Source of the DNA: Methylomonas sp. MK1
GTDB taxonomy: Bacteria > Pseudomonadota > Gammaproteobacteria > Methylococcales > Methylomonadaceae
NCBI RefSeq assembly: GCF_000365425.1
Contig: NZ_AQOV01000001.1
Coordinates: 2,666,001 to 2,730,000 of the forward strand
Length of the DNA stretch: 64,000 bases
Direction of reading: 5' to 3'
Shown here: positions 58,951 through 64,000 of the stretch, in pieces
How the letters are laid out: every line of letters starts with the position of its first letter
Numbering within the stretch: position 1 is the first letter of the stretch
Translations under genes and position numbers: made by a program
The notes under the pieces: model-generated
Databases searched by the model: none
Told to the model about the DNA's origin: nothing
The model's input: only the letters and a program-made list of their open reading frames with translations

Positions 58951-59850
58951 TTAGAATTTGAAACCTAAGTAACCGCCAGCGTTGAAACCGTCGGTTGGTG
59001 TAGCGTCCGTTTTGCTGGTGGAGTAGTGGTAGCGCACATCGGTACCCAATACGATACCTCTGAACAGGTCATACTCGACACCGGCACCAAAGTTCATGCC
59101 GGCGTTCAACACAGAAACCGCGTTGGAAGGCACGCCTAAGATGTTGATATCTAAACCCACTGGAATAATCCATGGACGCAGCTTGCTGTCATGCATAAAT
59201 TTGATTTTTGGCGAAGCGTTGATTCTCAAGCGGGCATCTGTTGATGTTTCGGTATTAGGCACCCCCGCCACCCCCCAAAGAGTGGCAGCTGAGTTTTTAC
59301 CGGTACCGTATTCGGCATATTCAACCCCAAGCTCGATTCCGAAGGAGGTATCGTCCATTAGGCCGAACAAATCATTGTTGACGTTAAAGTCGAACGCACC
59401 ACCGAAGTAAAAACCGTCACCATTTGGATTGTTGGACAACAACGCACCGTTTTGAGTAGCACCGCCTAAAGGTCCTGTTGAACTGCCACGTGCATGATCC
59501 AGCGCTGACCAACCGCCACGAACCGCAACCAAATTGTCTTTTGCAGACGCTTGCGCTGGAGTTGATTTAACAGACGCCATCCATTGATCCAGCTCTTGAA
59601 CTTTCGCATTCGCAGCAGTGGAGCTGGCAGATGAAGATTTAACCCGGCTCAATTCTGCTTGCATGGCTTGCATTTGCTCGGCCATTTGTTGCATTTGCGC
59701 TTCCAGAGCTTCGGTTTTTCTGGCGGCAGCGTCGGCTACGCGCTCGGCACTGGAACCAGCAGCTTGGGCTTGTGGGGCAATGAATGCTCCAGCCATTGTC
59801 AAAGTCGCCGCGGCAACGCCCAGCGCTAATTTGGTTTTAGTAAAACTCAT
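58951..59850 (-). CDS. Outer-membrane beta-barrel-like protein with coiled-coil N-terminus
   Basis: 299 residues from the ATG at 59850, preceded by a GGGGGGAA site. Signal peptide (about 1-32, ending AQA), then a coiled coil (about 35-90) like the trimerisation region of some porins. The rest (about 110-299) alternates aromatic and Gly residues (FYFGGAFDFNVNNDLF, GVEYAEYGTG, YHYST) and ends in F, as in outer-membrane barrels. No named family recognised. Strong ribosome-binding site and terminator suggest high expression. Confidence 0.7.
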   Translation of the reverse strand: MSFTKTKLALGVAAATLTMAGAFIAPQAQAAGSSAERVADAAARKTEALEAQMQQMAEQMQAMQAELSRVKSSSASSTAANAKVQELDQWMASVKSTPAQASAKDNLVAVRGGWSALDHARGSSTGPLGGATQNGALLSNNPNGDGFYFGGAFDFNVNNDLFGLMDDTSFGIELGVEYAEYGTGKNSAATLWGVAGVPNTETSTDARLRINASPKIKFMHDSKLRPWIIPVGLDINILGVPSNAVSVLNAGMNFGAGVEYDLFRGIVLGTDVRYHYSTSKTDATPTDGFNAGGYLGFKF

Positions 59851-60164
59851 TGTTGTTCCCCCCAAGGGTAGTTATTGTTAAGACTGAATTGGCTTTATAG
59901 CAACACAGGATTTCTTCACGTGGGCAATAATAGCAGCAAAACACTAGCCTTACAAGTTTTAAGTCTATTTTTTTTCATCAAAAACATTGTTTTATATCAA
60001 TAAGATACGAATACTTTGTAAACTATAATCCATGTTTGTCAAAAACTAACAACAGCCATTTGCTTTTTTACACACCCATCGACAATCGGCAAACCCTATC
60101 TAAATACGCCGGCTTCGTGTTACCTTAAAAAAGCCTTCTTACACCCGTTTTCCTCAGCATTTGC
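59851..60164. other. AT-rich intergenic region
   Basis: 314 bp between divergent genes, including homopolymer T runs near 59970. It must hold both promoters. A TATAAA near 59895 on the minus strand may be the -10 of the barrel gene. No TPP riboswitch is apparent upstream of thiO. Confidence 0.4.
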
Positions 60165-61268
60165 ATGACCAAACACCTGGATATTCTGATCATCGGCGGC
60201 GGTATCAGCGGCCTATTAGCCGCACGAGAACTGCGCCTTGCCGGCCGCGACGTGACGATCCTCGACAAATCCAAACCGGCTCTGGAATCCTCATGGGCCG
60301 GCGGCGGCATTTTGCTGCCGATTTATCCCTGGCGCCAAGCCGCAGCGATCTCCGAATTAGCCGTCAATAGCTTAAAAAAATACCCTGCCTTAAGCCAGGA
60401 ACTGCTCGCCGCTACCGGTATCGATCCGGAATGGTATGCCTGCGGCATGCTGATCTGCAAAAACCCGGACTACGAACAAGCTATACAGTGGTGCGAGCAG
60501 TACCACATCGACTACCAGCCGGCAGCAACAGAATTGACCGAGCCGTTTACCAGCGATCTCGACCAAGCGCTGTGGCTGCCGGGAATTGCCCAAGCCCGCA
60601 ATCCCAGATTATTAAAATCGCTCCTCGCTTACCTAATACAATCAGGCGTGAAATTTCTGGATAGCACCGAAGTTCGCAAGATCGGCATCGCCAACCGCCA
60701 AGTTGAGAGCATTGAAACCAGCAACGGTAGCTACACCGCTCAGCACCTGATCGTTAGCGCCGGCGCCTGGACCACCGATTTGATGCGGGATTTATTGCCG
60801 GATTGGCCGATAGACTTGCACATCAAGCCGGTCAGAGGCCAAATGCTGCTGTTCGACGCCACACCAACCACCTTGCCTTACATGGTGTTGGACGGCGATC
60901 AATATTTGATCCCCCGCCGAGATGGGAAAATCCTGGCGGGCAGCACCGTGGAGCAAGCCGGCTTTAATAAGATCACCACCGAAGACGCCAAACAACAGCT
61001 TTACCAATTCGCCACCGAATTGCTGCCGACCTTGAAAAACTATCCGGTTTGCCATCATTGGGCAGGCTTGCGCCCCGGCAGTCCGCAAGGCATACCCACT
61101 ATTGGACAGCATCCCGACATTGATAACCTCAGCATCAACGCCGGCCACTTCAGAAATGGTTTAGTGATGGGCCCGGCATCCGCAAAATTGTTGGCCGACC
61201 TGATTCTGCATCGCCCCACCGAAATAGACCCGACACCGTATTCGCTAACTCGAGCAAGCGCGCCATGA
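60165..61268 (+). CDS. thiO: Glycine oxidase ThiO
   Basis: 367 residues. FAD-binding [19 protein letters not shown] at the N-terminus, [15 protein letters not shown] (typical of ThiO), and the C-terminal [14 protein letters not shown] loop. It oxidises glycine to iminoacetate for thiazole (thiamine) synthesis. Its stop overlaps the pyrD start (ATGA), an uncommon pairing. No other thi gene is in the window. Confidence 0.9.
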   Translation: MTKHLDILIIGGGISGLLAARELRLAGRDVTILDKSKPALESSWAGGGILLPIYPWRQAAAISELAVNSLKKYPALSQELLAATGIDPEWYACGMLICKNPDYEQAIQWCEQYHIDYQPAATELTEPFTSDLDQALWLPGIAQARNPRLLKSLLAYLIQSGVKFLDSTEVRKIGIANRQVESIETSNGSYTAQHLIVSAGAWTTDLMRDLLPDWPIDLHIKPVRGQMLLFDATPTTLPYMVLDGDQYLIPRRDGKILAGSTVEQAGFNKITTEDAKQQLYQFATELLPTLKNYPVCHHWAGLRPGSPQGIPTIGQHPDIDNLSINAGHFRNGLVMGPASAKLLADLILHRPTEIDPTPYSLTRASAP

Positions 61269-62278
61269 ATCTATACCCTATTTTACGCCCGTTACTTTTT
61301 TCCTTAGACCCGGAAACAGCGCATCATGTGACGCTGGATTTACTGAAGCTGGCCAAGCAAACCGGCTTGTCGGCTTTGAGCAGACCAAGATCCAGCGGAA
61401 AGCCGGTTAAGGTGATGGGCTTGGACTTTAAAAACCCGCTAGGACTGGCGGCGGGCCTGGATAAAAACGGTGACTATATCGACGCCTTGGCCGAGCTGGG
61501 TTTTGGCTTTATCGAAATCGGCACCGTCACCCCGCGCCCGCAACCCGGCAACCCCAAGCCACGCCTATTCCGCCTACCAGAACATCAAGCCATCATTAAC
61601 CGGATGGGCTTTAACAATCTGGGTATCGAACATTTGCTGGAACAAGTCGGCACCTGCCAGTATCGCGGCATTTTGGGAATTAATATCGGCAAGAACGCCG
61701 ATACGCCATTGGAAAACGCCACTGAAGATTATTTGATCGGTCTAAGGAAAAGCTACGCGGCGGCGAGCTATATCACCATCAACATTTCCTCGCCCAACAC
61801 CAAGAATTTGCGCCAATTGCAGCAAGGTGACGAGATCAAGCAATTGTTAAACGCTTTGAAGGAAGAACAACTGAAACTTCAGACGGCGCTGGGCAAATAC
61901 ACACCCATCGCGGTGAAAATCGCGCCGGATTTAAGCGATGAGGAAATTAGCCACATCGCGGCATTGCTGGTGGAATTTGCCATGGACGGGGTGATTGCCA
62001 CCAACACCACCATCGCCCGCGATAAAATCCAGGGCCATATCCACGCCAACGAAGCCGGCGGCTTGAGCGGCGCACCGGTTAAAGACAGTTCGACTCGGGT
62101 AGTGAAAGGCTTGGCGGCGGAATTGAACGGCAAACTGCCGATTATCGCGGCCGGCGGCATTCTCAGTAGCGCAGACGCCCAGGAAAAGCTCGCAGTCGGC
62201 GCCAGCCTGGTGCAAATCTACAGCGGCTTGATCTATAAAGGCCCGGCGTTGATCGAAGAAATATTGAGCGTAATCTGA
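61265..62278 (+). CDS. pyrD: Dihydroorotate dehydrogenase (quinone, class 2)
   Basis: 337 residues, standard length. An N-terminal membrane-association helix (about 1-20) indicates the quinone-dependent class. [35 protein letters not shown] with the catalytic serine, and AAGGILS for FMN phosphate are present. It makes orotate in pyrimidine synthesis. Confidence 0.95.
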   Translation: MNLYPILRPLLFSLDPETAHHVTLDLLKLAKQTGLSALSRPRSSGKPVKVMGLDFKNPLGLAAGLDKNGDYIDALAELGFGFIEIGTVTPRPQPGNPKPRLFRLPEHQAIINRMGFNNLGIEHLLEQVGTCQYRGILGINIGKNADTPLENATEDYLIGLRKSYAAASYITINISSPNTKNLRQLQQGDEIKQLLNALKEEQLKLQTALGKYTPIAVKIAPDLSDEEISHIAALLVEFAMDGVIATNTTIARDKIQGHIHANEAGGLSGAPVKDSSTRVVKGLAAELNGKLPIIAAGGILSSADAQEKLAVGASLVQIYSGLIYKGPALIEEILSVI

Positions 62279-62287
62279 TCAGTCAAA

Positions 62288-62307
62288 GGGTACGCGGCTG
62301 CGTACCC
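62288..62307. terminator. Hairpin after pyrD
   Basis: Perfect 8-bp stem GGGTACGC / GCGTACCC with loop GGCT. No T-run follows, so termination would be inefficient or Rho-assisted. Confidence 0.45.
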
Positions 62308-62360
62308 TAACAAGCTATTCTTTGATGGAGTGATGAAGCACCGTCTAGGTTGCTTCAGAC

Positions 62361-63122
62361 TTAATTTCTGATCTTGTACCCGGTTTTAAATACCCACCAG
62401 ACAAAAATCAAACAAACGGTCAGAAAACCAAACGTCATGCCTATGCTCATCGCCACATCCACATCGGCCATGCCATAAAAGCTCCAACGAAAGCCGCTGA
62501 TCAAATACACCACCGGATTGAACAAGGTGACGTTCTGCCACAAGGGCGGCAGCATATTGATCGAGTAAAACGCGCCGCCCAAGAAAGTTAGCGGAGTCAC
62601 AACCAACATCGGCACCACCTGCAGCTTCTGAAAACTGTCGGCCCACAGGCCGATAATGAAACCGAACAGACTGAAAGTCACGGCCGTCAGCAGCAAAAAG
62701 CCGATCATCCACAGCGGATGAGCTATCTCGTAGGGCACGAATAGGCGGGCTGTGCCCAAAATCAGCAGACCCAACAGCACCGACTTGGTCGCCGCCGCCC
62801 CTACGTAACCCAACAGCACTTCGATCCAGGACACCGGTGCCGACAGCAACTCGTATATCGTACCCGCCCATTTGGGCATGTAAATGCCGAACGAGGCGTT
62901 GGAGATGCTTTCGTTGAGCAGATTCAGCATCACGAGGCCGGGAATGATGAAGGCCCCGTAGCTAACGCTGTCGATGTCGCCCATCCGCGAGCCAATGGCT
63001 TTGCCGAAGACGATGAAGTACAGCGAGGTGGTCAACACCGGCGCGGCGATGCTTTGCGCCAGCGTACGAAAGGTGCGGGCCATTTCGAAGCGGTAAATGG
63101 CGCGGATGCCGTAGATGTTCAT
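62361..63122 (-). CDS. ABC-2 type permease
   Basis: 253 residues with six membrane helices, typical of ABC-2 exporters of the NodJ/YadH kind. [10 protein letters not shown] and [12 protein letters not shown] are the recognisable parts. Its ATG overlaps the ATPase stop by 4 bp, so the two form one exporter. Substrate unknown. Confidence 0.88.
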   Translation of the reverse strand: MNIYGIRAIYRFEMARTFRTLAQSIAAPVLTTSLYFIVFGKAIGSRMGDIDSVSYGAFIIPGLVMLNLLNESISNASFGIYMPKWAGTIYELLSAPVSWIEVLLGYVGAAATKSVLLGLLILGTARLFVPYEIAHPLWMIGFLLLTAVTFSLFGFIIGLWADSFQKLQVVPMLVVTPLTFLGGAFYSINMLPPLWQNVTLFNPVVYLISGFRWSFYGMADVDVAMSIGMTFGFLTVCLIFVWWVFKTGYKIRN

Positions 63123-64000
63123 GATTGCGTCCCTTGTGATTGGTGGACCAGGCTGACGAAAATGTCTTCCAGCGAGCTTTCGCTGGAGCTAAGGTCTTTG
63201 AAATCGATACCGTGCTCGCTTAGCCGGCGCAGCAGTTCGGCAATACCGGTCTCTTCTTCCTGAGTGTCGAAGCTATAGACTAAGCGTTGGCCGTCTTCTG
63301 TCAGCGTTAACGCCCAGGCGTCAAGCTCAACCGGGATCTCGGTCATGGGCTGGCGCAAAGTCAGCGTGAGTTGTTTCTTGCCAAGCTTACGCATCAGTAC
63401 GGCTTTGTCTTCCACGACGATCAGTTCGCCCTTATTGATGACGCCGATGCGGTCCGCCATATCTTCGGCTTCTTCGATGTAGTGGGTAGTTAAAATGATG
63501 GTAGTGCCATTGGCGCGCAGTTCGCGCACCATGCGCCACATGTCGTGCCGCAACTCCACATCGACGCCGGCGCTAGGCTCATCCAAAAACAATATCGTCG
63601 GCTCATGCGCCAGAGCCTTGGCGATCAGCACGCGGCGTTTCATACCGCCCGACAGCGACATGATTTTCGCATCGCGCTTGTCCCACAACGATAAATCGCG
63701 CAGCACTTTTTCCACATAAGCATGGTTGGGCGGCTTGCCAAACAGTCCGCGGCTGAAATTAACCGTGGCCCACACCGACTCGAAGGCGTCGGTGTGCAGT
63801 TCCTGAGGCACCAGGCCGATGGCGGCGCGCACGGCGCGGTAGTCCCGCACGGTGTCGTGGCCGTCGGCGATGATGCTGCCGGCACTGGCGTTGACGATGC
63901 CGCAGATGACGCCGATCAACGTGGTTTTGCCAGCGCCATTGGCGCCGAGCAAAGCAAATATCTCACCGCGTTTTATGTCCAGGTTGATGTTTTTCAGGGC
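63119..64000 (-). CDS. ABC transporter ATP-binding protein (partial, runs off right edge)
   Basis: The 5' end is outside the window; upstream codons before the Walker A continue in frame ([19 protein letters not shown]). Walker [10 protein letters not shown], signature LSGGMKRR, Walker [11 protein letters not shown] and an H-loop [10 protein letters not shown] are present. The last ~90 residues are a regulatory extension typical of DrrA/NatA/YadG-type exporter ATPases. Partner of the permease gene that follows. Confidence 0.88.
   Translation of the reverse strand, partial: ALKNINLDIKRGEIFALLGANGAGKTTLIGVICGIVNASAGSIIADGHDTVRDYRAVRAAIGLVPQELHTDAFESVWATVNFSRGLFGKPPNHAYVEKVLRDLSLWDKRDAKIMSLSGGMKRRVLIAKALAHEPTILFLDEPSAGVDVELRHDMWRMVRELRANGTTIILTTHYIEEAEDMADRIGVINKGELIVVEDKAVLMRKLGKKQLTLTLRQPMTEIPVELDAWALTLTEDGQRLVYSFDTQEEETGIAELLRRLSEHGIDFKDLSSSESSLEDIFVSLVHQSQGTQS

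Overview
The window looks like chromosome of a gammaproteobacterial (type I) methanotroph of the order Methylococcales, probably Methylomonas or a close relative. It carries 3-hexulose-6-phosphate synthase and transketolase (ribulose monophosphate cycle), a Na+-type N-ATPase operon, a PEP-CTERM-like exported protein, and a gammaproteobacterial housekeeping core (rpsU-yqeY-dnaG-rpoD, tsaD, plsY, folB, folK). The genus is inferred from gene content; no rRNA gene is present.

Left part (1-14.3 kb). A gene-free region with a ~128-bp tandem repeat and a multi-hairpin element leads to a PEP-CTERM-like protein, OxyR (both redox cysteines present) and a DUF815 ATPase. A response regulator and a receiver-histidine kinase follow on the minus strand. 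Divergent from these is a tightly packed six-gene operon (6264-13950) in which every junction overlaps: RACo-like corrinoid activator, corrinoid protein, uroporphyrinogen-decarboxylase-type methyltransferase, DUF1638 protein, a histidine kinase and a REC-PAS-GGDEF-EAL protein. It joins a corrinoid methyl-transfer module to a two-component/c-di-GMP output and is one of the two most unusual parts of the window.

14.3-26.8 kb. One 1573-residue protein fuses a Ycf48/BNR-type propeller region of 14 repeats to a membrane-inserted KAP P-loop NTPase; this is the other most unusual feature. Next comes a copper-handling set on the minus strand (multicopper oxidase, HMA-SafE membrane protein, His-tailed periplasmic protein), then a sulfane-sulfur module: TauE/SafE permease and ETHE1-type persulfide dioxygenase behind a near-consensus sigma54 promoter, with a divergent FisR-like sigma54 activator and four TGAAACA half-sites. 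A RelE/ParE-type toxin-antitoxin pair follows.

26.8-36.6 kb. An N-ATPase operon (atpD, C, Q, B, E, F, A, G) is interrupted twice: by a lytic transglycosylase gene where atpR is expected, and by an opposite-strand acyltransferase between atpE and atpF. The c subunit lacks the usual first-helix Na+ ligand.

36.6-53.9 kb. A small DksA-type zinc-finger protein, a lipoprotein, a CPBP protease, and a long minus-strand run: rpsU, yqeY, dnaG, rpoD, tRNA-Ile(CAT), metK, ahcY, bioA, rsmE. Then come tsaD, plsY, folB-folK, a pteridine-reductase-like SDR, several small exported proteins and a protein built of about 19 TGVxKYLxKQ-type repeats.

53.9-64 kb. A small exported protein with a duplicated motif, transketolase and hexulose-phosphate synthase (no hexuloisomerase beside them), ubiX, proline iminopeptidase, an outer-membrane-barrel-like protein, thiO-pyrD, and an ABC-2 exporter whose ATPase gene runs off the right edge.
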